Part shown: one piece after another, positions 46,306 through 58,500 of the stretch
How the letters are laid out: every line of letters starts with the position of its first letter
How positions within the stretch are numbered: position 1 is the stretch's first letter
DNA from: Fremontodendron californicum
Taxonomy: Eukaryota; Streptophyta; Magnoliopsida; Malvales; Malvaceae
Direction of reading: 5' to 3'
Length of the DNA stretch: 64,000 nt
Assembly (NCBI GenBank): GCA_030761205.1
Contig: JAULJL010000020.1
Span: 4,531,001-4,595,000 of the forward strand
Notes under the pieces: generated by a model
What the model was told of the DNA's origin: nothing
Databases searched by the model: none
Seen by the model: the letters and a program-made list of their open reading frames with translations, nothing else
Made by a program: the position numbers and the translations under genes

Positions 46306-47743
46306 GTATTAGAGAGTCAGGCCTAGAAATAGTCGTGTGTTATCAAAGTCTCAGTTTTGGTTGGTTTAATTGGTATTTTATTTTAATTCCCACATTTTTC
46401 TAATAAAGAGAATTTTGAAAATAATAAAATGTTTTTAAAAATGTTCATTCTCATGTGCGTGCATTTTATTTTTGTTCTCTAGTTATTTAAGGTTGTATAT
46501 TATAATTGCTTGTTGGTTAATGCGTTACACTATTCTTGAATGTTTTAATTGCTAGGGCATTTAGAATAAGGTTTGTAGAATAGGTAGTGAAAGGTTTGAT
46601 ATTCCTCCACACACATTACACGTGCATTTGCATAACATGAATCCTCTACCCGGGTTCCGTCCTTTTAAGTGGAAGTAAAGTAACTACGCCTTCGTGATTG
46701 ATCCTCCGTATGGGCTAGTGAAACACTTCCGGAGTATAAAGTACCTAATGCCTTCGTGATAATCCTCCGTACGGGCATAGGAAAATATACTCTAACGAAT
46801 TGAACCCGCTTTTATCGTGGTGCCTTACTAGCCTTCACCGGCGACAGTGAGGAACAATTCGGGGCCTTAGAACTGATTCACCCTCATATAGTGAACCTAG
46901 GCGAAGCCATGCCGGATTTCCGTTAGATGTACCGAAAATAGGAACACATGGAGGGACATTTCTAAACCTTTTGTTACCTATTTTACACTCCGAATAAGTG
47001 TGGTACATCGGGCAACGATGTACGTACATCGCCTATAATAAATGTGATACTCCGCCTCGAAGGCATCGTGATGCCTAAATAAGCAGATATTGCTGGGGCA
47101 GATGTTCATTAGCTGTTTTAAAAAAAAAAAAATCTTTTTTCAAGCATTTTTGCATGTTGCACATTTCATGCATGTGTGAATAGAGCATGTACATTTTTGG
47201 TTGTGTTATTGATCTTATTCTTTGCAGTAAACAGTTGGTAATTTCATTTGATGATTTCATAAAACCGGTAGTGTCACATGAACATTTGCATATTGTACCA
47301 TAGTAGGATCCACCCTGAAAGTCTTTTGAAAATAATGTGATTGGTTTCTCAGAAAAAAAAAACACAGAAAAAAAAAACATGTTAAAAAAAAATCATCATA
47401 AATTTAGAGGCAAATCTTGCATAATGAGATTGTTGAATAATCAAGATTTAGGTCCCACCAATTTCGTGTAATCATTGATTTCTTTGTGTATACCTCTGTG
47501 GTAATTCATTTAGTCTTAGCATGTATCATTTTGACATCATAGCATGCATGTTCATTCATTGTAGAATACATGCATAGTCATTATCTGTATATACCTGGCA
47601 TTAGATTGTATCCATAGCATACATAGTCATCATACATATTCTCTGTATATGTTCATGCATTAATTATCAATATATTCATGCATATAGGAATAGAGCATGT
47701 ACATTCATAATTGTATTCTTAATCTCATGACATTTTCATTTGC
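46306..47743 (+). other. Leader between primer site and ORF1
   Basis: No long open frame. It contains a repeated block (CCTTCGTGATTGATCCTCCGT and CCTTCGTGATAATCCTCCGT, near 46690 and 46753) and, from about 47160, a CATGCAT-rich stretch (GAATAGAGCATGTACATT occurs at about 47178 and 47688). Confidence 0.7.
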
Positions 47744-48694
47744 ATGAAAGGGGTTCGAGATATGAGGAATGAATCGGAGGAACGATTTGTTGCTTTGGAA
47801 CGCAATCAAGAGGAATATGGACATGAAATCCGAGAGGTGAAGGAACAACTTGCCAATTTGCTGAAAATGGTTGAGGATATGGGTAACAGTAAAAAGGAAC
47901 TTTCTCAGGGCTTCGCATCATCTTCGGATCAACCAAAACCATTAGGTCCAGAACATACAATCCTTGCTGGATCCTGCACTTGTCAATGCCACAAAGGTTG
48001 CAATCCTGATGAAATTATGGACAAAATGGTGAAAATGATTAAACCTGAGAGCCTGATACCAAAGATAGAAACCTTGGATCCTGTACCATACCTGCAAACT
48101 GTTCGAGGTCCAAGCCAGTATCCCCACCCTACCATGGTCCAATCGTCCATTGGGATGACCACTACGGGATTCCTGAATCCCACTCCATCACCAACAACTA
48201 CCAGTTCATACTATTTCCCTCATCAACCACCTTATCCAGCATCTAGGATAGGAACCTCGAGCTATGTACAACCTCCAAAGGCCCCGTGTCCGAATCCATA
48301 CCCTCACCATGCTGTTCCTCCACATCTCCATGTAAACACCCCGGTTCGGACCTTAGTGCCACCACCAAGTGCCCCAACTCCTAGGCCATGTGTAACTAAG
48401 AAACGACCCCAGGATAAGACCCAAATGCCTTTTGATCCCATTCCAATCAGCTACCAAGAGCTCCTCCCTATACTGATCCAAAATCACATGGTTGCCTGTG
48501 TCCCATTGAAACCCCTGTTACCACCATATCCAAGGTGGTATAATCTAAATGCAAAATGTGATTATCATTGTGGAATTGTTGGCCATAACGTTGAAGACTG
48601 TATGGCATTCAAAAAGAAAGTGCAAACTCTTATAAATGCCAAGTGGTTGGATCCCACGACACTGATTGATAGAGGACTGGGAAAGCGTCATTAG
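47744..48694 (+). CDS. ORF1 of the giant element: coiled-coil, Pro-rich, gag-linker-like C-terminus
   Basis: 316 codons, intact. Residues 1-50 are charged and probably coiled-coil (ERFVALERNQEEYGHEIREV). Residues 76-86 form a Cys-rich cluster (CTCQCHKGC at 78-86). Residues about 112-225 are rich in Pro, Thr, Ser and Tyr. Residues 230-303 resemble the segment that follows gag in Tat/Ogre elements: PIPISYQELLPILIQNHMV, then a Cys/His pattern (CDYHCGIVGHNVEDC at 272-286) and KKKVQTLINAKWLD. A gag core domain is absent. The start ATG at 47744 follows the CATGCAT-rich leader; the next ATG is seven codons in. Extra ORFs before gag are typical of Ogre elements, with unknown role. The similarity of both ends to the gag ORF downstream suggests descent from a duplicated gag that lost its core. 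Confidence 0.8.
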   Translation: MKGVRDMRNESEERFVALERNQEEYGHEIREVKEQLANLLKMVEDMGNSKKELSQGFASSSDQPKPLGPEHTILAGSCTCQCHKGCNPDEIMDKMVKMIKPESLIPKIETLDPVPYLQTVRGPSQYPHPTMVQSSIGMTTTGFLNPTPSPTTTSSYYFPHQPPYPASRIGTSSYVQPPKAPCPNPYPHHAVPPHLHVNTPVRTLVPPPSAPTPRPCVTKKRPQDKTQMPFDPIPISYQELLPILIQNHMVACVPLKPLLPPYPRWYNLNAKCDYHCGIVGHNVEDCMAFKKKVQTLINAKWLDPTTLIDRGLGKRH

Positions 48695-49524
48695 GATTGG
48701 GAGATTTACATCATTGAGGTGGAAAGACTTCGGTCTTATATGATGTAATAGGATTTCACTTTTTCAGTAGCCGGCTCTTATAGCCTTAGGATGTTAGGAA
48801 GAATAAAGTGCTTGTAAGGACAGTCTTAACCACTGTTCAAATTTTGTAAAATATGGTTTATACCATTTTGAATGTTGATGTGGGAATGAATTGATTATGT
48901 TTCAAATTTATGAGAGGTTGATGATTAAGTTCCTCCGATTCTTATTTCCTCCGTGATATCTCCCCATTTGCATTTTGCATCCCATCAATTATTTGTCAGG
49001 TTGCATTCATGTATTCATAATCAGCATGATTTTTCTGTATATATCTATGCATTAATTTGCTTATTACATACATCATGATTAGCATTAGGTCACATTCATG
49101 ACACACATGGTTAGTATGATTTTCTTTGTATATACTCTGTATCAATCATTCATTGTTTGCATGTATCATAATTGACACCATGTTGCATTCATAGAACATA
49201 TGAACATTCATTGGGAAATATGCTAAAATGCACATGATCAGTCATTGCATATATCCATGTGTTGATTTGTTTATTCTTTGTTTGCAACATGTTGGCATTG
49301 TGATTGCATTTATTACATATATGGTCAGCATGTTTCCATTATACATGTCCATACATCATATTGTTTAGGCTTCACATGCATCAAATTGCATTCATGGCTC
49401 ATTCATCATGACATACATTTGGGGGAAATAGAATAGAAGTTGGCTTGGCTTTAGGAGTCTTTGAAAGAATTTCCATTTCAAATCAGAAGAAGTACTGAGT
49501 ACACTTTTAATACAGGCTGGTGTT
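48695..49524 (+). other. Spacer between ORF1 and gag
   Basis: Non-coding and dense in CATGCAT, TTGCATTCATG and TGTATATA words, like the leader before ORF1. The two spacers may be copies of one ancestral leader. Confidence 0.6.
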
Positions 49525-50673
49525 ATGGAGGATGAACAATTTGCCCGAATGGAAAAAATGGAAAGGGAACAGAGAGAATTGCGAGAACAACTAGCAAAAT
49601 CTCAAGCAGAATCTAAGGATCAGATGACTAAACTGATGGAGCTAATGTCTGCTGTAATCAAGGGAAAAGGATACACCGAAAACTTTGTCGCCGGAGAAGG
49701 GTTAGAGGTACAAAAGGGCCAAGATGAGGTCGCAATAAGTGATGCCCAGAACACTGTTAACCCCGTCAATATCCTAAACTCAGATGATCCAGCTGAACAG
49801 GCAAAGTTGAAAAGGGTTGTAGTAAATGAGGTTGAGTTGGCAGATTCCCAAGGGAAATATCAGTTGTTAGATGAAAGGCTCCGGGCAGTAGAAAATGCAG
49901 ACGTATTAGGGAGTGTGGAGGCAAAAGAACGATGCTTGGTCTTCGATTTAGTCATTCCTCCTAAGTTCAAGATCCCTGACTTTGTGAAATATGACGGGAC
50001 GACCGATCCATCAGCCCACATCACTATGTTCTGCCGAAAGATGACAAGTCAGATAGATAATGATAAGCTTTTGATTCACTGCTTTCAGGATAGCCTCAGC
50101 GGGTCCGCAATTAGGTGGTATAGTCAGTTGAGCAAGGATCAGATTCGCTCTTGGAATGATTTGGCTGGGGCTTTTCTAAACCAGTACAAGCATATGACCG
50201 ACAAGACACTTGATCGTCTCACTTTGCAAAATATGGAGAAAAAAGCTACTGAGAGCTTCAAAGAATATGCACAACGGTGGATGAGCCTGGCTGCCCAAAT
50301 ACAACCGCCCTTGACACAAAAGGAAATCACTATCCTTTTTGTGAATACACTGCACGCCCCGTACTATGACAGACTTGTCGGCAATGCTTCGAAGAATTTT
50401 GCGGACATGGTAATTTCAGGGGAGATGATTGAGAATGCTATCAAGAATGGGAAACTTGAAAGAGAAGGAACATCCAATACCGAGAGAAATAAGGCACCAA
50501 GAAAGAAAGAGGAAGATGTCCAAACTATGGAAGATTTCATCCCATATTCCCAATTTCCCTCATACCAATCATGTTACCCTACTGAGGTATCTCCAAGCCT
50601 TTATCCTTACCTACCTACCCAAACACCTAATCCTATACCAGCCCTTGCAACAAGGCCTACTTCTAGAAAATGA
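49525..50673 (+). CDS. gag of the giant Ogre/Tat-like element
   Basis: 382 residues from ATG 49525 to TGA 50671. Residues 1-45 are a charged coiled-coil-like start (ARMEKMEREQRELREQLAKS). Residues about 145-175 give the conserved lead-in (PPKFKIPDFVKYDGTTDPSA). Residues about 180-285 are the retrotransposon gag (capsid-like) domain, with SLSGSAIRWYSQL, FLNQYKHMTDKTLDRLTLQN and ESFKEYAQRWMSLAAQIQPP. This protein would form the particle that packages element RNA. The frame is intact. After the TGA the same frame continues open for 83 codons (see next entry), so the TGA may be a single point change (from CGA) or a read-through signal. Confidence 0.9.
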   Translation: MEDEQFARMEKMEREQRELREQLAKSQAESKDQMTKLMELMSAVIKGKGYTENFVAGEGLEVQKGQDEVAISDAQNTVNPVNILNSDDPAEQAKLKRVVVNEVELADSQGKYQLLDERLRAVENADVLGSVEAKERCLVFDLVIPPKFKIPDFVKYDGTTDPSAHITMFCRKMTSQIDNDKLLIHCFQDSLSGSAIRWYSQLSKDQIRSWNDLAGAFLNQYKHMTDKTLDRLTLQNMEKKATESFKEYAQRWMSLAAQIQPPLTQKEITILFVNTLHAPYYDRLVGNASKNFADMVISGEMIENAIKNGKLEREGTSNTERNKAPRKKEEDVQTMEDFIPYSQFPSYQSCYPTEVSPSLYPYLPTQTPNPIPALATRPTSRK

Positions 50674-50925
50674 CCGCGAGAAAATCAAGAAAGAATTCCA
50701 ATCCCCATCCCTGACTTACTGCCATTACTAATAAAGAATCAGTACCTTACCCTGGTACCTTTGAAAATAGCTCCGAATCCATCAGCAAGGAGTTATGACC
50801 CTGACAGCAAGTGTGATTATCACCTAGGGGTAGTTGGGCATTCAACTGAAAAATGCAGACAACTGAAGGAAATGATTGAAAGTTTTATCCGTGATGGTAT
50901 TTTGACACCGGAGCTTATCGATTAA
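50674..50925 (+). pseudogene. Gag C-terminal linker, separated from gag by one TGA
   Basis: In frame with gag and ending at TAA 50923. It reads IPIPDLLPLLIKNQYLTLVP, then the Cys/His pattern CDYHLGVVGHSTEKC and RDGILTPELID. It resembles residues 230-303 of ORF1, and in complete elements would lead into protease. No protease follows here. Confidence 0.75.
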
Positions 50926-53815
50926 TGGAAGGCCACTTAGCCCTAAATCAATTTCTTTCAGGGTTTTAGGGGGAGAATTACTACCTTTGAAGGATGTCAA
51001 TAAGAGCATTTTTGACGCATGTAGTTTTATACACTGTGATGATGAAAGCACTTGTCTCATGTTAACATCTACATGAATTAAATGAATTTTAAATGCTTTG
51101 TGTTTGTTGTGTTTTAAATAAACGTGAATTTACAAAAACAAGCATTAAGGAAGTTTTAATAATGGATAGTCTCAAGAAGATTGATGATCAGTGTTAGAAA
51201 TGACCCAACACCATCCCCCTCTTTTTTGGGCTTCTCTATACCTAAACCTTGAATCAATAACACTTGAAAGACCTAATGCTTCAAGGAAAAATGAATGAAA
51301 AAAGAGAAGCACTGTCATTGCAAAATAAGCAAGGATGTAAATCCTAGTCTAGGCTATGAACAAAGGAACAAACTTTTTGAAATTTTTTGAATTCCTTGAA
51401 AATCAAACAAATGAGACATTCTTTCAAGAATCCAGATTTTGATAATTTGGTGTGTGTCAGGATTGTGCTAAAACCATTCATGACCTTTCCCAATGACCAC
51501 AAAACACTAATTGCCCAGACATCACTTCATGATTGACACCTTGGGGCACAATGATTAAACTAGATTATCCCTTGTCCCAGAGAAAACCTGCTTTTGGGTC
51601 ATGTTTTCCTTGTCTCTTCAAAGAACTCAGATTGGAAACTCAGCCTTTTCAAAACAGACCTAGACTTGCCATGTTCCTCGTTGATACAAATTCGCATGGA
51701 TAATCAAATTGGGGCATCATATGTGGAAATGATGGATACATAGTGAAGAAGGATGGGCTAATGCATGAATCATTGGGGGCATGCGACGAAAAAAACAAAA
51801 AAAAAGAAAAAAAAGAAAAAGAAAAATCATGATATCATGCATATGAGAATTCGGATGATTCCAAAGTGCAAAATGAAATTCTGAATATCTATTTCCCCTG
51901 AGGATTGCTTTTCAATGAGAATATTTGGGCTTGATATGATGAATGGCCATCTTTCATATCCATTTCACAAGAAAAAAATTATTATCCATAGTCACCCCTT
52001 TTGAGCCAAAAGAATTCTTAATTCTTTGAACCCTGATCAAGGATTACCCTCTACACTGGGGGGCAAATGCGAGGAAAGATCTTTTCAAAGATCATTGAGA
52101 AATGAGTGACAGCTCAGGGACAGACACAAAGCAAATGGAGCCCCGAATAAATACGGGCGCACTCTGTCAAAGAAAAAAAGAAGAGGAAAAGATGACGAAA
52201 TGAAAGCCAAGAAAAACAAACAAAAAACACAATAAAAAAATGTGTGTGAAAGACATGGCAAATTGAAAGCCAAAAGCAAGGAAGAAAAAGAGCAAAATCA
52301 AAAAGAAAGAAATGTCCAAGAAGAGACACATGCTTCAAAGAAAATCCTCTTCAAGAAAGGATCCTTGATCTGATTACCCTCAAACACATATTTTGGGCCT
52401 ATTTATCCTTTCTTTCTGAATCCTGAGCCATGGCCTACATTACGTGCTTTAAAAGTCCATTTTGATCAAGCATGAATGTTTAATTTGAAGGGTTTTCCTC
52501 AGATTTTATCCCATCTTATCAAATTCTCATTTCACTAAGGAAGAATTTAGAATTCTCAAGTGCATGGTAAAAAAAAAAAAGAGAAAAATTGAAAAGAATG
52601 GGACTCTAGGGCGAAAACCCAAAAAAACGGGCGGTCTAGAGTAGAATGGGAATTTTCGATGCCATCGATGATAGTGCCGATACCCCAAAAGAAAAGATCT
52701 TATTAAAGGAGTGGTCATCGAGGAACATCTAGAAATTCCTGAACCCCCCAAATTGTCAGCTCTCATTCGGAGGATTGTCTTCAAAAACTGAAACTTTGTT
52801 CCCAAGATTAAACTTTCTGGTTTAAACATCCCAGCCAATCTTGATGCTTGACAAAATGCCTTGATATGGAAACTAAAAGAATGTTGAATTTGTTTGGTTC
52901 TCAATGAATTCATGATTTATAAAACCTGTTCCATTTGTGAGCCTAGAAGGGATATACATTTTTGTCATGAAGTTTTCCTGGAAAAGCCAGAATCTTGTTA
53001 TACCAAGCCTTGCCAATCCAGTTGAAAAAACCCAGATTGATACTTAGAGAAATTTCTAACAATGATCATCAGTCTTCAAAAGATTTGTACATCACACATT
53101 GTGGGGTTAATATTTTTTGTTCAGAAGTTTTCAAAATGCGAAAACAAATAAAAAGATTTTTTTGAAATACCCATTTTGATGTTGGCATGAGACAAGGATT
53201 TTTCTAACTCAAAGGTGTAGAACTGCCAGGATAGGTCTTGACTTCCAGATATGAGAAGAAGAAATAGAACCCGGTTCAGATCTCTGTTGATGAAAGTTTG
53301 AAAAACTGTTGGGGCAAAGAGAATAGCCAAAATGAATTGAAGATATACTCTGATTTGAAGAGGAAAAATGAATTTGAAAGGCTAAGCCAAAGTCTAGAAA
53401 AACAGCCGGGGGCACTTGCATCACTCATGAGCACTCATCTCTTTATCGAGCTTTTGCATCTGCACAGTGTCGGCAAGTATTTGCATCATTCATGGGTATT
53501 TGCATTGGCATTATTCCATAAGCATCTGTATTTTACCTTTACATTTACATTCTTCATGGAATTCGTATTTGTGTCATCTCAAGCAATTGCATCATTTCTA
53601 GAATCATTGCATTTTCACTACTGTGTGGTAATTGTAGTTACACCATTCATAAACCAGTTACATGAACACAATTAGTAGGGGCATCTGCATCATGAAACAT
53701 GGGCATCAATCCAAGTCATTTACATTTGCATTAAAGACATTTGCACCAGTTTAAGTCATTTCGTGTCTTATTCAACACCTGCATCTGCATCAAAAAGCAT
53801 TCGCATCTTCTCAAA
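50926..53815 (+). other. Non-coding interior of the giant element where pol should be
   Basis: About 2.9 kb without RT or integrase motifs on either strand. It holds A-rich runs (51787-51826), words such as TGGGGGGCAAATGCGAGGAAAG (52058) typical of element 3' regions, and from about 53420 a stretch rich in TTTGCATC and CATTTGCA. I read it as 3' untranslated sequence brought next to gag by deletion of pol. Confidence 0.7.
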
Positions 53816-53829
53816 ATCGTTAGGGTAAT

Positions 53830-55190
53830 TTTCAACAATTCTTCAAAGAACATTTTTAAGACCTCCGGGCATAATTTTTCAAATCACAGGTAAGACCTCC
53901 GGGCAATATCTTTAAGACCTCCGGGCAGCATCTTTAAGACCTCCGGGCATAACTTTTTTCAGGGGTAAGGCCTCCGGACACTATTCTTAAGACCTCCGGG
54001 CATCATTTTTAAAGTCGCATACAGCGCATTTTTTCCAAATTATGGGTAAGGCCTCCGGGCACCATTCTTAAGACCTCCGGGCATCATTTTTAAAGTCGCA
54101 TACAGCGCATTTCTTCCAAATCACGGGTAAGGCCTCCGGGCACCATTCTTAAGACCTCCGGGCATCATTTTTAAAGTCGCATACAGCGCATTTCTTCCAA
54201 ATTATGGGTAAGGCCTCCGGGCACCATTCTTAAGACCTCTGGGCATCATTTTTAAAGTCGCATACAGCGCATTTCTTCCAAATCACGGGTAAGGCCTCCG
54301 GGCACCATTCTTAAGACCTCCGGGCATCATTTTTAAAGTCGCGTACAACGCATTTCTTCCAAATTATGGGCAAGGCCTCCGGGCACCATTCTTAAGACCT
54401 CCGGGCATCATTTTTAAAGTCGCATACAGCGTATTTCTTCCAAATTATGGGTAAGGCCTCCGGGCACCATTCTTAAGACCTCCGGGCATCATTTTTAAAG
54501 TCGCATACAGCGCATTTCTTCCAAATCACGGGTAAGGCCTCCGGGCACCATTCTTAAAACCTCCGGGCATCATTTTTAAAGTCGCATACAGCGCATTTTT
54601 TTCAAATCACAGGTAAGACCTCCGGGCACCAATTTTTAAGACCTCCGGGCACCATTTTAAGACCTCCGGGCATAATTTTTCAAATCACAGGTAAGACCTC
54701 CGGGCAACATCTTTAAGACCTCCGGGCATAACTCTTTTTTTCAGAGGTAAGGCCTATGGGCACCATTTTTAAGACCTCCGGGCATAATTTTTCAAATCAC
54801 AGGTAAGACCTCCGGGCAACATCTTTAAGACCTCCGGGCATTATTTTTTTTAGGGGTAAGACCTCCGGGCACTAATTTTTAAGACCTCCGGGCATAATTT
54901 TTTTCAAATCATAGGTAAGACCTCTGGGCAACATCTTTAAGACCTCCGGGCATAACTTTTTTCAGGGGTAAGACCTCCGGGCACCAATTTTTAAGACCTC
55001 CGGGCATAATTTTTCAAATCACAGGTAAGACCTCCGGGCAACATCTTTAAGACCTCCGGGCATAACCTTTTTCAGGGGTAAGACCTCCGGGCACCAATTT
55101 TTAAGACCTCCGGGCACCAATTTTTAAGACCTCCGGGCACCATTTTAAGACCTTCGGGCACCAATTTTAAAGCCCTTCGAGCATAAATTT
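53830..55190 (+). repeat. Tandem array with CCTCCGGGC core in the 3' region
   Basis: Roughly 36 exact CCTCCGGGC cores plus about five variants. The centre is seven regular 81-bp units starting at 54044, 54125, 54206, 54287, 54368, 54449 and 54530, each with two cores, CACCATTCTTAAG and TTTTTAAAGTCGCATACAGC. From about 54650 to 55130 the order changes to units of about 111 bp with three cores and AATTTTTCAAATCACAGG. Arrays in this part of Tat/Ogre elements are known sources of plant satellite DNA. Confidence 0.95.
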
Positions 55191-55284
55191 TTCTTTTGAA
55201 ATCGAATTCATTCCCTTAAGACGAATCGAGCCTTGTTTAGGCAGGGAATTCAATTTAAGGACAAAATCTTCAATTTATTGTTTT

Positions 55285-55440
55285 TAAAAAAAATGAAAAA
55301 AGAGAAAATAGAAAAAAAATAAAAAAAAAATAAAAAAAAATAAAAAAAAGGAAAAAAGAAAAAAGAAAAAAAGAAGAAAGAAGAAAAAAATGAAAAAAAT
55401 GAAAAATAGAAAATGAAAAAAATTAAAATGAAAAAGAAAC
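55285..55440 (+). repeat. Long A-rich tract before the 3' LTR
   Basis: About 155 bases almost only of A with scattered G and T (GAAAAAAG, ATAAAAAAAA). An apparent Phe-rich frame on the opposite strand is only this tract. Confidence 0.85.
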
Positions 55441-55530
55441 CCCTTTCCCTTTCCTTCACATGTGATGTCACTGACCGTACAAAATTAGTGTCGGTTTATC
55501 TTTGCCTGATTCCTGATTCTCAGCAATAGC

Positions 55531-55544
55531 CAAAGAGGGGCAGC
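55531..55544 (+). other. Polypurine tract of the giant element
   Basis: CAAAGAGGGGCAGC directly precedes the 3' LTR (TGTAGACACC). Purine-rich, as needed for plus-strand priming. Confidence 0.85.
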
Positions 55545-58500
55545 TGTAGACACCTAATTTTGTCCGGACCACTAAACAGGTATGTTTTCTTCCCATATTG
55601 ATGTTCCCAAGTGTAAAAAGACTGTTTTCATCCTGCAGGTGGTACTCCGAGACTTAGTTTAAGAGGGCGAGCACAAAAAGTCAAACTTGAAAAAAAGTCA
55701 ACCCCGAAAAAGTCAACCCCGAAAAAGTCAACCCCAGAAAGTCAACTACTGAAAAAGTCAACCCACTTTCAAAATCAAGATTTTAAGTTCAATTGAAAAA
55801 TGGCGAAAGAATTTTGACAATCCGAGGTCTACATTGAAAGATATGGAGTTCGGAAGTTGGGATTTGGAGATTCAGTAGAAAGGAAACCCTAATCCGAGAA
55901 ATTTGGGGAAAAGTGCTTAAACGATCAAACTGGTCAAAATTGAAGGTTCCAAATGAAAGATAAGCACTGACTACGGGTAATGGAGAAGTCACTTGCAAGA
56001 AAAACCGAAAAAAAAGTCAATCCGGGAGAAAACCGAGAATTAGGGTTTTTAGTGGATTTCGGTGAAATCGGGAAGAATCACAGAAATGGCCCGACTTGGT
56101 AAGACCAAAGCCCCCAATGGATGAGGAATGATTAAAAAGGATGGCCCAAGGCTCAGATTGAAGAAAATCTGAAAATCGGACTTGTTTTGAGCAAAACCGG
56201 GTTTCGGAGGTTAAAGGGTAAAATTGGAAAAATTTGGGAAAAATAGAAAATGGACTCCGAAAATTATGGAAAATTTGTCAATCTCATTCTTAAATCATTT
56301 GAAAGAGATTGGAGAAAGAAAATCTTGATTCCGAGTTCGTTTGCAAAGTGGCCAAATCCCGGGCTTCTTATGCAGTAATTCAAAAAGATAAATCCCGGAA
56401 AAATAGCAAATGGACTCCAAAAATTCTGAAAATTGGAAAATCTCATTTTTAAATTATTTGGAAGAGATTGGCGAAAGAAAATCTTGATTCCGAGTTCGTT
56501 TGCAAAATGGCCAAATCCCGGGCCTCCTATGCAGTAATTCAAGCCGATAAATCCCAAAAAAATACCAAATGAGCTCCAAAAATTATGAAAACTTCCAGAT
56601 CACACTTTTTAATTATTTTGAAGAGATTGGTGAAGAAAAATCTTGATTTGGAGCTCGTTTAAAAAATGGTAAAATGTAGGGGCATAAAAGGGCATTTTTG
56701 GGAAGAAAAAATCCAAATAAATAGCAAACGGACTCGGATAATTTTGAAAACTTCCAGAACTCAATATTTTATTATTTTGGAAGTATTAAAAAAATAAAAA
56801 TTGAATTTGGAGTCCGTTTGATATTTATTTGCATCCGGGGGGCAAAATGGTCATTTCACCCAAGCAACCGAAAAGGGCTTTTTTGGCCCTTCAAAAAAAT
56901 CAGAGTTGGGCTGGAAAAGAGAAGTGCTGGCATGCCCAAGCCCAAAGAAAGGAGGAAGCTTCTAATTTTTTTTTTTAATCAAGTGGTTAAAAATCAAGAG
57001 TTAGTTAACCATTCTCTTTGATCAAGCCATGGTGATTAAACCACATAGGTTAAGAAAGATGTCAACATTATTTTTGCATAGCTGTAATTTGAGAGGGCTG
57101 AGATGCTAATCTAAAGGTGGTAATTTCATGACTTTTCATCTTGAATTATTGGCCATTTGATGGAAATTAGGTTACACAAAAATGACAACATCTTGGAGGC
57201 TATATAACCATGCATTAAGGCTAGCCCTAAAGGGAGAGGAGGCAGATTTTGTTTTTTCTTTTCCATTTTGGCTGATTTCTCTTAGTTTTTCTTAGTTTTT
57301 TATCTTCTTGGTTGAGAGCAAAAAAAGAAAAGTTTAGAAAAAAAGGAAAGTTTGAAGAGAAAAGCTTGAAATATTAGCTTCTTGAGGTTGCTCTTGAGCA
57401 CCAACTCTTGCACTTTCATTTTCTATTCTTATTTTTTGCTCTTTTAATCTCTACTTGGTGAGTTTTCATTTTAAAATAATGTTTCTTGTTCTTCCTTCAT
57501 TTCCTTTCTTAAGTATATTTTTTTTTTACATTTTGTTTTTATAATAAACTCACCATGGCCAAATGGCCTACATTATTTATTTTAAGTTGTTGTTTTTGAT
57601 TCATTTTACCATATTGTTTATGCTATTTTCTTTATTTTTGATGTTTTAAATATTATGTTATTTCATGTTCTTAAGTTATATTTAATTTGGTTGCTTTATT
57701 TGTTGCCATTTATGTCTTAGATATCATGTTTTTGCATTTTTAATTTTCTGTTTTCATGTTGTTTAAATTTGAGCATGTTTTAGAGTTAGCATATTAAGTG
57801 TTTGTGAAAATGCTTGTGTGATTCTTTGCATGATTCTTGTTTTATATCTTAGTGAGCATGTTTTAGATTTGGTATATTAGGTGTTTGTGAAAATGCTTGT
57901 GTGATTTTTGTGTTATGACTTAGTTTTTCATGCTAGCATACCAAGTGTTTGTGAAAATGCTATGCTTGTTGGAGCTTGGGGCCATTTGGCTACTCCATGT
58001 GTTTTGCATTGTGTGTTGTATTTTTGTCATGCTAGTTGTTAGGTTTTTGCATTTGCATGATATTTGGTTGGATTTTTGAATTAAGCATGCCTTGTGTTTG
58101 TGAAAATGCCATGCATGTCTTAGGTCTAGGTTACATTAAATGCCATGCAAGTTCATGTTAGGTCTAGGCCATATTATTTGTGTCATGCATTTTCCTTACA
58201 TTTAGGTTTAGATCCATGCATTTCATGCATTATGTTTGCTGCATTGTTTCATGCATTTCATGTTCATGCCACTTGAATAATGACTTGAGCCAATTAATGG
58301 TTCAAGATCATGCTCTCTTGAGCACACTTGTGGAAAATTAAGTTTGTCAAATTGATTACTCTACCTTTGTGATTTTTTTTATTTAGCCAATTTTTATCTA
58401 ACTTTCAAAGAGTCCTAGCTACTGCTTTCAAGTCATTTTATGAGTTTCAAATATTTTTACTTTGGTTTTTAAATGATTTTATCAAAAGCAAAAATGTGTT

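Noticed and set aside
47075..47380. 101-codon minus-strand frame in the giant element leader
   Set aside because: Antisense to the leader, with Phe and Lys runs from poly-A/T tracts; no support.
53830..55190. Regularly spaced short repeats resembling a CRISPR array
   Set aside because: Spacers are themselves repeats, the array lies in the 3' region of a plant LTR retrotransposon, and no cas genes exist. It is a tandem minisatellite.
55250..55471. Phe/Ser-rich minus-strand frame
   Set aside because: It is the complement of the long A-rich tract before the 3' LTR; low complexity only.
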